DNA from: CAYWRO01 sp964460345
Lineage (GTDB): Bacteria > Planctomycetota > Phycisphaerae > Phycisphaerales > UBA1924
DNA: 18,623 nt
Reading direction: 5' to 3'
Assembly (NCBI GenBank): GCA_964460345.1
Contig: CAYWRO010000068.1
Coordinates: 1-18,623, forward strand
Shown: piece after piece, positions 7,601 to 13,405 of the stretch
Numbering within the stretch: position 1 is the stretch's first letter
Layout: each line of letters begins with the position of its first letter
Translations under genes and position numbers: made by a program
Notes under the pieces: model-generated
Told to the model about the DNA's origin: nothing
Databases searched by the model: none
Seen by the model: only the letters and a program-made list of their open reading frames with translations

Positions 7601-8655
7601 TTCGCGATGTCCGACGCCTTGTGCGCGAGCGCATCGGCGGGGCGGCGCTCGCCGCGGCCGCCGACGACGACGGCTTCACGCAGCGCGGCCTGCGCGACTG
7701 GACCTTCGGTGACCTGCCGAAGACCGTCTCCGTGACGCGCGAGGGTGTCACGATCGAGGCGTACCCGGCGATTGTCGATGAGGGCGGCTGGGGCGAGCGC
7801 GGCGAAAGGGCCGACTCCGTCGCCCTCACGCTCATCGGCACGAAGCGGCAGGCCGCCCGCGCCACCCGTCTCGGCCTGCGTCGTCTCTTTGCGATCGCCG
7901 CGGCGGGCGAGATCAAGTTCCAGATCGAGCATCTGCCCGGCATCCAGCAGTTGCGGCTGGCGTACGCGACGGTCGGCGACGCGAAGGCGCTGCACCGCGA
8001 ACTGGAAGCGATGATCGTCGATGCGGCCTTCGCGCTGGAGAAGGACCCGCGCATCCCCGGCAGCGGCATCGAGATCCGCAGCCGCGCCGCGTACGAGACG
8101 CGGCTCAACGAGGGTTGGGGCCGCATCGGCCAGGCGGCCCTCGCCGCCGCGCGCGAGGCGGGCGAGATCCTCACGGCCTACCAGCGCGTGCTGCTGGAAC
8201 TGGAGCGGCTGCGCGGCCCCGGACGGGGAGGGCCCAGCGCAGCGGAGGATGTGCGCGGGCAACTCGAGCGGCTCATCTACCCCGGCTTCCTCGCCCACAC
8301 CCCCGCGCGCTGGCGCAAGCACCTGCCGCGATACCTCACCGCCGCGGCAGAGCGCCTGGCGCGGCTCGCCGGGGGAGGCGCGGGGGGGAGCGGCGGGGGC
8401 GGGGGGAAGGCAGCGGGAGGCGCGGGACAGGACGAAGCCCTGGCCGCGCAGGTCGCCCCCTTCTGGAAGGCGGCCCAGCTCTGCCTCGACGCCGGCGATG
8501 ACCTGCGCGCCGACCCCGACGAGGTGGAGACCTTCCGCTGGATGGTGGAAGAACTGCGCGTCTCCCTCTTCGCCCAGAAGCTGGGCACCTCCGTACCCGT
8601 CTCCGCCGAGCGGCTGCGGAAGCAGTGGGAGAAGGTCAAGAACAGTGGGAGTTGA
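4645..8655 (+). CDS. hrpA: ATP-dependent DEAH-box RNA helicase HrpA
   Basis: A cytoplasmic 3'-5' RNA helicase linked in other bacteria to mRNA processing and ribosome rescue. The product is 1336 residues, close to the roughly 1300 usual for HrpA. Motifs in order: Walker A GQTGSGKT (32-39), QPRRIAARSVASRLA (motif Ia), DEAH (157-160), SAT (189-191), NVAETSLTVPGIRYVVDPG and QRKGRCGR (motif VI, 368-375). The helicase-associated and OB-like regions follow, then the long C-terminal DUF3418-type region typical of HrpA. The start is GTG with no clear Shine-Dalgarno; the N-terminus is shorter than that of E. coli HrpA. Two oddities are a roughly 28-residue Gly/Arg-rich insert between motifs I and Ia (about 52-80) and a poly-Gly stretch near the C-terminus (about 8370-8430 on DNA). 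It converges on the RidA gene with a 20-bp gap. Confidence 0.95.
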   Translation: MRIEFPAELPISQRRGEIAEAIAAHQVVVVCGQTGSGKTTQIPKICLELGRGLRGERGDAAGAARGRGRTGRGEGRADRTGLIGCTQPRRIAARSVASRLAFELGEPLGEGGAVGFKVRFTDRTSPATRIKVMTDGILLAETQQDRLLRQYDTIIIDEAHERSVNIDFLLGYLKRLLPKRPDLKVIVTSATIDPETFSRHFNNAPVVEVSGRTYPVETRYRPIGGAEGEDDSGERITAAGADDRELYRAIVDGVEEVCRAGPGDVLVFLPGEREIREAHKALRAHHPPGTEILPLYARLSTAEQDRVFSPRPGGRRIVLATNVAETSLTVPGIRYVVDPGLARISRYSARAKVQRLPVEPISQASADQRKGRCGREAPGVCIRLYSQEDFESREAFTPPEIQRSNLAGVILQMKSLRLGEIHDFPFVEPPKGGMIRDGLTTLHELGALDEREELTEIGRRLSRLPVDPRIGRMILAAGDEGCLNDVLVIGAALSIQDPRLRPMERRDAADAAHEKWTDERSDFLSLINLWTWFHELSEKLGRGRLRKACEENFLSYPRMREWGEVYRQLKTLAKEAGVREGAARNDGRVGPEQQGGRRKHSREDEEIGPDERRYQAIHRALLTGLLANVATKRDAGRGGHEYEGTRNSRLHIHPGSGQFSKAPRWIMSAEVVETTRRFARIVARINPDWIEPLAGHLVKRTYAEPRWNEKRGRVEATERVTLLGLEIVSGRPADFGPIDPVASRDIFIREGLVADTVRTNGRFRQHNHDLMQQVEEMQARGRRRDLLADEERRYAFFDARLPQDVFDTHRFERWRKEAERQKPRLLFMGLGDVLAKEPEERSGLFPEEVRLNGETFKLTYRFEPGAPDDGVTITVPIDRLATVDEARLEWLVPGMLQDKVIGLIRSLPGRLRSSFAPAPDHARAVADHVQFAQGDLLAVTARLLARRTGVALSERDFDLTALPVHLRMNVRVVDKRGEAIAESRDLRDVRRLVRERIGGAALAAAADDDGFTQRGLRDWTFGDLPKTVSVTREGVTIEAYPAIVDEGGWGERGERADSVALTLIGTKRQAARATRLGLRRLFAIAAAGEIKFQIEHLPGIQQLRLAYATVGDAKALHRELEAMIVDAAFALEKDPRIPGSGIEIRSRAAYETRLNEGWGRIGQAALAAAREAGEILTAYQRVLLELERLRGPGRGGPSAAEDVRGQLERLIYPGFLAHTPARWRKHLPRYLTAAAERLARLAGGGAGGSGGGGGKAAGGAGQDEALAAQVAPFWKAAQLCLDAGDDLRADPDEVETFRWMVEELRVSLFAQKLGTSVPVSAERLRKQWEKVKNSGS

Positions 8656-8675
8656 AGCAGGTGCGACTTGCCTCG

Positions 8676-9209
8676 CTACCACTCCACCAACATCTCCACC
8701 TCGACCGGCGCGCCCAGGGGCAACGCGATGGCCCCGACCGCGGCCCGGGTGTGTCGGCCGGCTTCACCGAAGAGCTGCTCGAGCAGCTCGCTGGCGCCGT
8801 TGGCGACTTTGGGCTGATCGGTGAAGCCGGGATCGGAGGCGACCCAGACGCCGATCCGGACGATCTGCTTGATGGCGTCCAGCGACCCGAGGTCGGCCTT
8901 GGCCGCGGCGAGGCCGTTGAGGATGCACTGGCGGGCACAGGCTTGGGCTTGCTCGAGGGTGACGGCGGCGGGGACGGTCCCGGTGGCGATCAGCCGCCCC
9001 TCCAGGAGGGGAATTTGGCCGGAGACATAGAGAAGGTTTGGGCCCCCTCCACCGGCGGTCACGCGGCGGGTGGGGACGTACGCCGCGACGGGCTTGGCGG
9101 GGGCGGGAAGCGTGAGGCCCAGGCCGCGGAGCCTCGCTTCGACGTGGTTATCGGGCGTATCGGGCTGGGCTCGGACGATGGCCTCGGCTGACTTGGTTTT
9201 GTTAGGCAT
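8676..9209 (-). CDS. RidA/YjgF-family protein
   Basis: Family members are small trimeric proteins; the RidA branch hydrolyses reactive enamine/imine intermediates from PLP enzymes. The 177-residue product has an N-terminal extension of about 25 residues, then the family pattern LGLTLPAPAKPVAAYVPT, LLYVSGQIPLLEGRL, GVWVASDPGFTDQPKVANGAS and LFGEAGRHTRAAVGAIALPLGAPVEVEMLVE. R155 (in HTRAAVG) sits where the catalytic/carboxylate-binding Arg lies in active RidA, so deaminase activity is plausible. The ATG at 9209 is chosen because AGGA lies 9 nt upstream; a GTG two codons earlier is too close to it. The LGLTLP-type N-terminal pattern suggests a subgroup distinct from E. coli RidA, so I withhold a symbol. 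Confidence 0.88.
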   Translation of the reverse strand: MPNKTKSAEAIVRAQPDTPDNHVEARLRGLGLTLPAPAKPVAAYVPTRRVTAGGGGPNLLYVSGQIPLLEGRLIATGTVPAAVTLEQAQACARQCILNGLAAAKADLGSLDAIKQIVRIGVWVASDPGFTDQPKVANGASELLEQLFGEAGRHTRAAVGAIALPLGAPVEVEMLVEW

Positions 9210-9292
9210 TGCCACTTTTCCTGGCTGGGGCCGGTTCCCCGACCCGAAAAAATTTACTGGGAATCACCCGAGGCCTTCGCAACCGCTTCCGG

Positions 9293-9320
9293 TTGACACG
9301 CGAACGGCATCGTGTACGCT
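9293..9320 (+). promoter_or_regulatory. Promoter upstream of the prepilin-like gene
   Basis: TTGACA (9293-9298, perfect consensus) and TACGCT (9315-9320) are 16 bp apart, with TG just upstream of the -10. The start site would fall near 9327, at the edge of the palindrome, and would give a leader of about 290 nt before the ATG at 9617. Confidence 0.5.
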
Positions 9321-9327
9321 GTTACGA

Positions 9328-9343
9328 ATCTACGCGCGTAGAT
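9328..9343. promoter_or_regulatory. Perfect 16-bp palindrome (candidate operator)
   Basis: ATCTACGCGCGTAGAT is a perfect inverted repeat without a loop. It starts 7 bp after the -10 hexamer and so covers the predicted transcription start. The position and symmetry suit a dimeric repressor. No regulator gene is adjacent. Confidence 0.5.
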
Positions 9344-9505
9344 GGCGGCGTGGGAACTCGACGATCCGATACACACCTGTCCTCATTGGCGGTTCCTGAC
9401 GCACCGCCGAGATTCTCAGTGATCGAGTTCGCACTCCCCGCCGACAACCTGGTTGATGCCTGCCGCGGGTGACCTTTGCCCGCGCCAAGTAGCATCGTAG
9501 TCGGA

Positions 9506-9532
9506 GCCTCCCCGCCGTTCGGCGTCTGAGGC
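9506..9532 (+). other. Leader hairpin
   Basis: GCCTC (9506-9510) pairs with GAGGC (9528-9532), with an inner GCCG/CGGC stem and TT loop. It lies in the long 5' leader of the prepilin-like gene. A second stem, CGCGGG (9464-9469) with CCCGCG (9479-9484), lies just upstream. Together they suggest a folded leader; the sequence does not match the c-di-GMP (GEMM) aptamer pattern. Confidence 0.3.
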
Positions 9533-9587
9533 ATGTGACAGGTTTCGTTCAGGGTTGAGTGCGTCATTCACGACGCCAATACAAGTT

Positions 9588-9607
9588 TTGTCCACACGGA
9601 CAAGGAG
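9588..9607 (+). promoter_or_regulatory. Hairpin abutting the ribosome-binding site of the prepilin-like gene
   Basis: TTGTCC (9588-9593) and GGACAA (9598-9603) form a 6-bp stem with loop ACAC. The last stem base is the first base of the AGGAG Shine-Dalgarno (9603-9607), which is 9 nt before the ATG. The fold leaves most of the site exposed and could tune translation or protect the 5' end. Confidence 0.4.
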
Positions 9608-9616
9608 ATTGCGAGT

Positions 9617-10582
9617 ATGAAGAAGCGTGCATTTACACTCATCGAGCTGCTGGTGGTCATCGCGATCATCGCCCTGCTGGTCAGCATCCTGCTGCCGGCC
9701 CTGGGCAAGGCGCGTCAGGCCGCCCGCCGCATCAAGGACGCCACCCAGGTCCGCAACGTCGTGCAGTCGCTGACGATCTTCGCGACGGGCAACGACGACC
9801 AGTACCCGATCCCGAGCGTGCTGGACCCGGCGAACCAGACCTCCCCGCTCGCCGCGGCCACCCGTGCGAAGGACATCACGGGCAACTTCCTGTCGATCCT
9901 GATCTGGAACGGCTCGATTTCCACGGAGCTGTGCATCAGCCCCGCCGAGGCAAACACCGGCCAGATCGTCCGCTACGACGCGTACGAGTTCGACAACCCG
10001 CAGGGGGCGCCGTCTCCGCAGAACGCGCAGTGGGACTTGAAGTTTAAGGGAACGTGGAAGGAAAATGGCGAGGTGACCGCGGGCGGTAACGAGAACTACG
10101 GCAACAACTCCTACGCCCAGATCATCCCGTTCGGCAAGAAGGCCCGGTACTGGTCGAACACGTTCTCCACGACTGAGGCGGTCTTCGGCAACCGCGGGCC
10201 GGAGTATACGGAAACGGCGTATCCCTCGGCGACCGGCGGTCGCTACACCCTGAAGCCGGGCGCGACGGGCGTCTCTTCGGATACGCTGCTCATCCACGGC
10301 AGCCGCCAGTCCTGGGAAGGCAACATCGGCTACAACGACGGTCACGTGACCTTCGAGACCAAGCCGAACCCGGACGGCGTGACCTACACCCGCACTTCCG
10401 GCACTCCGCGCTCCGTCTCCGACAACCTGTTCGTCAACGAGATCGACGAAGCTGGCTCCACCGGCCCTGCGACCGACTTTGGCACTCGTGGGAACATGCT
10501 CCTGCGGCCGTTCCACAACGTTACGGTGTCCGGCACTGGCGGTCTCAGCCTGACGCCGTTCATCGACGGGCTCAACCAGTGA
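9617..10582 (+). CDS. Prepilin-type N-terminal domain secreted protein
   Basis: A type II secretion/type IV pilin-like protein, processed by a prepilin peptidase at the inner face of the inner membrane and then placed in a pseudopilus or on the surface. The 321-residue product begins MKKRAFTLIELLVVIAII. Cleavage would fall between A5 and F6 with Glu at +5 (E10); Ala rather than Gly at -1 is tolerated. The hydrophobic stalk covers residues 6-29, followed by ALGKARQAARR. The C-terminal part contains H227 ... GNIGYNDGHVTF (DGH at 241-243), the product/H-x-DG-type motif common in planctomycete pilin-like paralogs, which occur in large families. A strong AGGAG site precedes the ATG, and a strong intrinsic terminator follows, so it looks monocistronic. 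The long leader suggests regulated, perhaps high, expression. Confidence 0.9.
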   Translation: MKKRAFTLIELLVVIAIIALLVSILLPALGKARQAARRIKDATQVRNVVQSLTIFATGNDDQYPIPSVLDPANQTSPLAAATRAKDITGNFLSILIWNGSISTELCISPAEANTGQIVRYDAYEFDNPQGAPSPQNAQWDLKFKGTWKENGEVTAGGNENYGNNSYAQIIPFGKKARYWSNTFSTTEAVFGNRGPEYTETAYPSATGGRYTLKPGATGVSSDTLLIHGSRQSWEGNIGYNDGHVTFETKPNPDGVTYTRTSGTPRSVSDNLFVNEIDEAGSTGPATDFGTRGNMLLRPFHNVTVSGTGGLSLTPFIDGLNQ

Positions 10583-10633
10583 GCCAATCGAGGTAAACCG
10601 TCGCACGCGATTGTGGACGGTATGAGTAACCCG

Positions 10634-10673
10634 CAACCCCGTCGCATCCCGCGGCGGGGTTGTTTGTTTTTTT
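10634..10673 (+). terminator. Intrinsic terminator of the prepilin-like gene
   Basis: CAACCCCG (10634-10641) pairs with CGGGGTTG (10655-10662), extended inward by four further pairs (one G-T) around loop ATCCC, for a 12-bp stem. It is followed by TTTGTTTTTTT. It is the strongest terminator in the window. Confidence 0.93.
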
Positions 10674-10728
10674 AGTTTCACCCCGGATCAGGGCCGGGGG
10701 ATCCCCGAGGTTTACGTGCGCGAGGTAG

Positions 10729-10857
10729 AACGACGATTTCTACGACTACCTTGATGCCTGGTTCGCCGATGACATCTGGGCAGAACTCAACACGGATGGC
10801 CTGCTTGACGGCCTTGACCTTTCTACATTCATGAACGCCTACTACCTCGGGTGCTGA
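10729..10857 (+). pseudogene. Orphan C-terminal dockerin fragment
   Basis: The frame from 10729 to the stop at 10855-10857 encodes 42 residues: NDDFYDYLDAWFADD, then IWAELNTDGLLDGLDLSTF, ending MNAYYLGC. The segment ELNTDGLLDGLD fits a dockerin Ca-binding loop (positions 1, 3, 5, 9 and 12 acidic or Asn), and FYDYLDAWF matches the helix of planctomycete dockerins. An in-frame TAG immediately precedes it (10726-10728), and there is no start codon or ribosome-binding site. It is the 3' end of a lost secreted-protein gene that still keeps its own terminator. Confidence 0.75.
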
Positions 10858-10880
10858 ACTCGCTTCGAGCTCGAATGCAG

Positions 10881-10914
10881 CCCCGCCGCACGACGCGGCG
10901 GGGTTGTTCTTTTT
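10881..10914 (+). terminator. Intrinsic terminator after the dockerin fragment
   Basis: CCCCGCCGC (10881-10889) and GCGGCGGGG (10895-10903) form a perfect 9-bp stem with loop ACGAC, followed by TTGTTCTTTTT. It shares GCGGCGGGGTTGTT in its 3' arm with the prepilin terminator. It may still stop plus-strand readthrough towards the convergent gene ending at 10925. Confidence 0.85.
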
Positions 10915-10924
10915 CGTCTACTAA

Positions 10925-11518
10925 CTACCTTGCCCGCCGCGGCGGGCGCTCTGTGAAAGCCGCTAACTCCACCGGCACCTCGCGCAGCCCCCTCCGCTTG
11001 GCCTTCTCCACCGCATACCAGAGTGACTCGTGCATTCGGCGGCGCACGGCATCGGTGATGTTCAGCCCGTGGGCTTCCATCTGGGCGAGGGACCAGGCCC
11101 AGGCGTGGTACTCCTCGAGGCAGCGTGGGCGGTAGACGTTGAAGCCGATGGCGTGGTGGCCGATTTCGTGGAGGAAGATCGCCGCGGACATGGGGCCTTT
11201 GGGGCGTGGGGATTCGATGAGGCGGGCGATGCGACCGTCGGCGTAGCGGACCTGCCAGGCGACGCCGCTCATGCTGCTACGCCATTTGCGGACGCGGACG
11301 TTGTACTGGGTGAGCATGGCGCGGGTCATGGCGTCGTAGCGGTCGGCCATGCGTGGCCCGGCTCTCCGCGGCGGAGCGGGCGCGGGTGGCACGGGCATGT
11401 ACTCCTGTCCGTGCCGGGCAGAGCGCTCCTTTACAAGCGAGCGGACTTGCCCCTGCCGCTCGCGCCTGACGGGCTTGATGAGGTCCCAGAGGGTTGGTAC
11501 GTGTCGTCTGCCGCTCAT
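10925..11518 (-). CDS. Putative small zinc metalloprotease (HEIGHH), coupled to fmt
   Basis: I do not recognise a named family. The 197-residue product has a basic N-terminus (MSGRRHVPTLWDLIKPVRRERQ), a Pro/Ala linker near 41-54, and a compact domain from about 57. This contains FLHEIGHHAIGF (H117, E118, H121), an HExxH zinc-binding motif, and a downstream LEEYHAWAWSLAQME in which E135 or E136 could be the third ligand. This spacing resembles ImmA/IrrE-type or other minimal gluzincins, but the rest is not diagnostic. No signal peptide or membrane segment is seen, so it is probably cytoplasmic. The start is fixed by overlap: the fmt stop and this ATG share ATGA at 11515-11518, implying translational coupling. 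A longer upstream frame lies wholly inside fmt and is rejected. The coupling suggests co-expression with formylation or translation functions; the substrate is unknown. Confidence 0.72.
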   Translation of the reverse strand: MSGRRHVPTLWDLIKPVRRERQGQVRSLVKERSARHGQEYMPVPPAPAPPRRAGPRMADRYDAMTRAMLTQYNVRVRKWRSSMSGVAWQVRYADGRIARLIESPRPKGPMSAAIFLHEIGHHAIGFNVYRPRCLEEYHAWAWSLAQMEAHGLNITDAVRRRMHESLWYAVEKAKRRGLREVPVELAAFTERPPRRAR

Positions 11519-12648
11519 CGGTCCGCCCCGGGGGAACTCGGACGGTGTGGGGTCGCGGAAGAACGAGCCGGCTGGAAGCCGGCGTTCCAGGCGACGTCGC
11601 TTTGCAACATCGCGCCGTTCTGGATGGGGTGGCCGCGGATGAAGTCGCTCCAGGACATCGGGCGTTTTCCGGCGGGCTGGACTTCGAGAAGGCGGAGGAT
11701 GGTTGGGGCAGCTGGGGTGCGATTCGTCGCAAGGATGCCTGTGCCACCACATTTGACCAGGCCCGCCGCGGCGTCGATGAGGGCGCCCGGGGAGACGCCG
11801 GGGGGGACGGGAAGTTGTTGGGTTTCACCGGGGAGGGCTTCCACGCGGAGGAGTTTGAGCGTGGCGAGGGTGCGGGAGGCGCCTCTCGCTTGCGCATCGG
11901 GCTCACTTGGATGGTGGATGTGGACGGTCACGCCGGGCCAGGGCGTGAGGCCGTGGATGCGCCGGCGGCAGGCCTCCGCGCCGGCGGCAAAGTCGAGCCA
12001 GGCGTCGGCCCGGGAGAGCTTGGTGGCGCGGGTGACGAGGGCCTCATCCTGCTCGCGGCCGCGGAGGCTGCCCGCCTGGTGGGCGGCCAGGACGCGGAGG
12101 ACGCAGGCTGGGCCGTCGTCGGCGAGGGCGTCGTGGAGTTCGCCAGCGGTCATGCCAGGGTCAATGCGGATCGGCGGCTCGCTCTGCGCGAGGATGAGGC
12201 CGGCGTCCATGCGGTCCGCAATGGTGATGACCGAGTTGCCGCTCACAGCATCGCCGGCGAGGATCGCGTGGTTAATCGGCGCAGCGCCCCGCCACCGCGG
12301 CAAAAGGGAGCCGTGCAGATTGATGGCGAAAACGCCTTCGATCAGGTCGCGTGAGAGCTTCTGCCCATAAGCGATGACGACCCAGGCGGTTGAAGGGGAA
12401 GCCCCCAGGGCGCGGACCTGCTTGAGGTCGGCTGGACTGTTGATGTTCTCCGGCTTCAAAATCGGCACACCCGGCAGGTGCTCCGCCGCGTACGCCCCCA
12501 CAGGCGTGGGCGTAAGCCTGCGATCGCGCCCGGCGGGGCGGTCCGGCTGCGTGACGACGCCGATGACTTCATGCCCGCTGCCCGGGGCAGACAGGGCGCG
12601 CAACGTGGGAAGCCCGAAGGCGCCGGAACCGAGGAAAAGGATCTCCAT
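11515..12648 (-). CDS. fmt: Methionyl-tRNA formyltransferase
   Basis: Transfers a formyl group from 10-formyl-tetrahydrofolate to Met-tRNA(fMet) for initiation. The 377-residue product has the formyltransferase core: MEILFLGSGAFGLPTL at the N-terminus, QPDRPAGRDRRLTPTPVG (34-51), the catalytic segment N110-x-H112 in NLHGSLLPRWRGAAP, and D148 in RMDAG. It is followed by the OB-fold C-terminal domain (GLTPWPGV at 233-240). The ATG at 12648 gives the canonical N-terminus. Family members are usually about 310-320 residues. Here the tail continues beyond SDFIRGHPI (about 334-342) for about 35 residues (AWNAGFQPARSS and onward), apparently encoded by a hairpin repeat. It lies downstream of def on the same strand, as in many bacteria, but is separated from it by a transposase unit. 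It overlaps the zincin gene by 4 bp. Confidence 0.95.
   Translation of the reverse strand: MEILFLGSGAFGLPTLRALSAPGSGHEVIGVVTQPDRPAGRDRRLTPTPVGAYAAEHLPGVPILKPENINSPADLKQVRALGASPSTAWVVIAYGQKLSRDLIEGVFAINLHGSLLPRWRGAAPINHAILAGDAVSGNSVITIADRMDAGLILAQSEPPIRIDPGMTAGELHDALADDGPACVLRVLAAHQAGSLRGREQDEALVTRATKLSRADAWLDFAAGAEACRRRIHGLTPWPGVTVHIHHPSEPDAQARGASRTLATLKLLRVEALPGETQQLPVPPGVSPGALIDAAAGLVKCGGTGILATNRTPAAPTILRLLEVQPAGKRPMSWSDFIRGHPIQNGAMLQSDVAWNAGFQPARSSATPHRPSSPGADR
11561..11587. repeat. Hairpin repeat inside the 3' end of fmt
   Basis: GCCGGC (11567-11572), TGGAA, GCCGGC (11578-11583) form a 6-bp stem with a 5-nt loop. Outer GAAC (11561-11564) and GTTC (11584-11587) can pair around a GA bulge. 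On the coding strand it reads as the WNAGFQPA part of the Fmt tail. It differs in sequence from the two REPs flanking the transposase. Confidence 0.55.
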
Positions 12649-12665
12649 GGAGTGCGAGGATAGAC

Positions 12666-12690
12666 GTGGCACCGCCTTTCAAGGCGGTGC
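12666..12690 (+). repeat. Left REP with GTGG head
   Basis: GTGG at 12666-12669, with stem GCACCGCCTT (12669-12678), loop TC and AAGGCGGTGC (12681-12690), a perfect 10-bp stem. The stop codon and last four codons of the transposase lie within it. The upstream GGATAG (12658-12663) is also found just outside the right REP. Confidence 0.88.
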
Positions 12691-13341
12691 GTGTCGATGA
12701 GAGCGACTCGCGGACCAGACCCACGGCCAGTCGCGAAGACGTGCCTTCTCCGGGTTCTTGAGTACGTAACGGATCTGCTCCTCCAGTTCGTCAGCATCGC
12801 GCACAATTCGGTCGTACGACTCTTTCTGCCAGAAAGCCCCTTGCCCGCTGGTGCCGAGCATTTCGCGTACCCTTCGGCCCGAGAAACCCTTCCAGGAAAG
12901 AAGAATTTTCGAGAGATCCCAACCGGTCAGCGGGCGCACCACCGCATGCACATGATTCGGCATGATGCACCAGGCCAGCAGTTCGTGGCGCTCGCCTTCG
13001 AAATGCCGTATGGCATCCGCAACTACTCTTGCCACCTCTGGGTTTCTCAGCGCGCAGGAGCCATGCCCCTGATCCAACCACTCTTGTGTACGGCTGTCGT
13101 AGAGATCCTGCAACCTTCGGAGTTCATATTCACTCAACGGCCGCCCCGCCGAGTTGGCTCGGCGCACGATCTGGGCACGCTCGATGTGCCATTGTCGCAA
13201 TATTCCTTGCGGCAGGCTGTCAGCGAGTCGGAAGGTTACGGCGTACACCGCACCTTCCTTCCGCCAATGCGGCAGATAAGCTCCCTGGCGTTTCACAAGG
13301 GGCGGGCGGTCGTCCGGCGGTGCCGGCGGGGGGCGGTCCAT
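12679..13341 (-). CDS. REP-associated tyrosine transposase (RAYT, Y1_Tnp family)
   Basis: A single-domain HuH/Y1 nuclease that cuts and joins single-stranded REP hairpins. The 220-residue product shows the family signature YAVTFRLADSLP (33-44), the metal-binding HxH in WCIMPNHVHAVV (H130, H132), and the nucleophilic Tyr176 in FWQKESYDRIVRD, followed by IRYVLKNPEKARL. All catalytic residues are present, so the enzyme may be functional. The ATG at 13341 is the first good start, with no clear Shine-Dalgarno. The stop codon (12679-12681) falls in the loop/stem of the left REP, so the last residues HAPP are encoded by the repeat. RAYTs are usually single-copy, domesticated genes that mobilise short REPs rather than themselves; whether other REPs exist in this genome cannot be seen here. 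Confidence 0.93.
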   Translation of the reverse strand: MDRPPPAPPDDRPPLVKRQGAYLPHWRKEGAVYAVTFRLADSLPQGILRQWHIERAQIVRRANSAGRPLSEYELRRLQDLYDSRTQEWLDQGHGSCALRNPEVARVVADAIRHFEGERHELLAWCIMPNHVHAVVRPLTGWDLSKILLSWKGFSGRRVREMLGTSGQGAFWQKESYDRIVRDADELEEQIRYVLKNPEKARLRDWPWVWSASRSHRHAPP

Positions 13342-13405
13342 CGCGCGAATGTACCGCGCGCGGCGCGTGTCTGCAAGACCCAGTTAGCCGCGTTGGCAGG
13401 GGCTC

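Noticed and set aside
7363..8682. 439-residue minus-strand ORF opposite the hrpA 3' end (and a similar 395-residue ORF at 4315-5502)
   Set aside because: Both are antisense to a well-supported helicase gene and have compositionally biased translations with no motif; typical shadow frames in GC-rich DNA.
9321..9616. c-di-GMP (GEMM) riboswitch in the prepilin leader
   Set aside because: The characteristic conserved core and tetraloop-receptor sequence are absent, although stems are present.
9416..10681. 421-residue minus-strand ORF opposite the prepilin-like gene
   Set aside because: It overlaps the terminator and the whole pilin gene, starts in the T-run, and shows no domain.
11030..12370. 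446-residue plus-strand ORF across the zincin gene and fmt
   Set aside because: It is antisense to fmt with its catalytic motifs and to the HEIGHH gene; no recognisable protein features.
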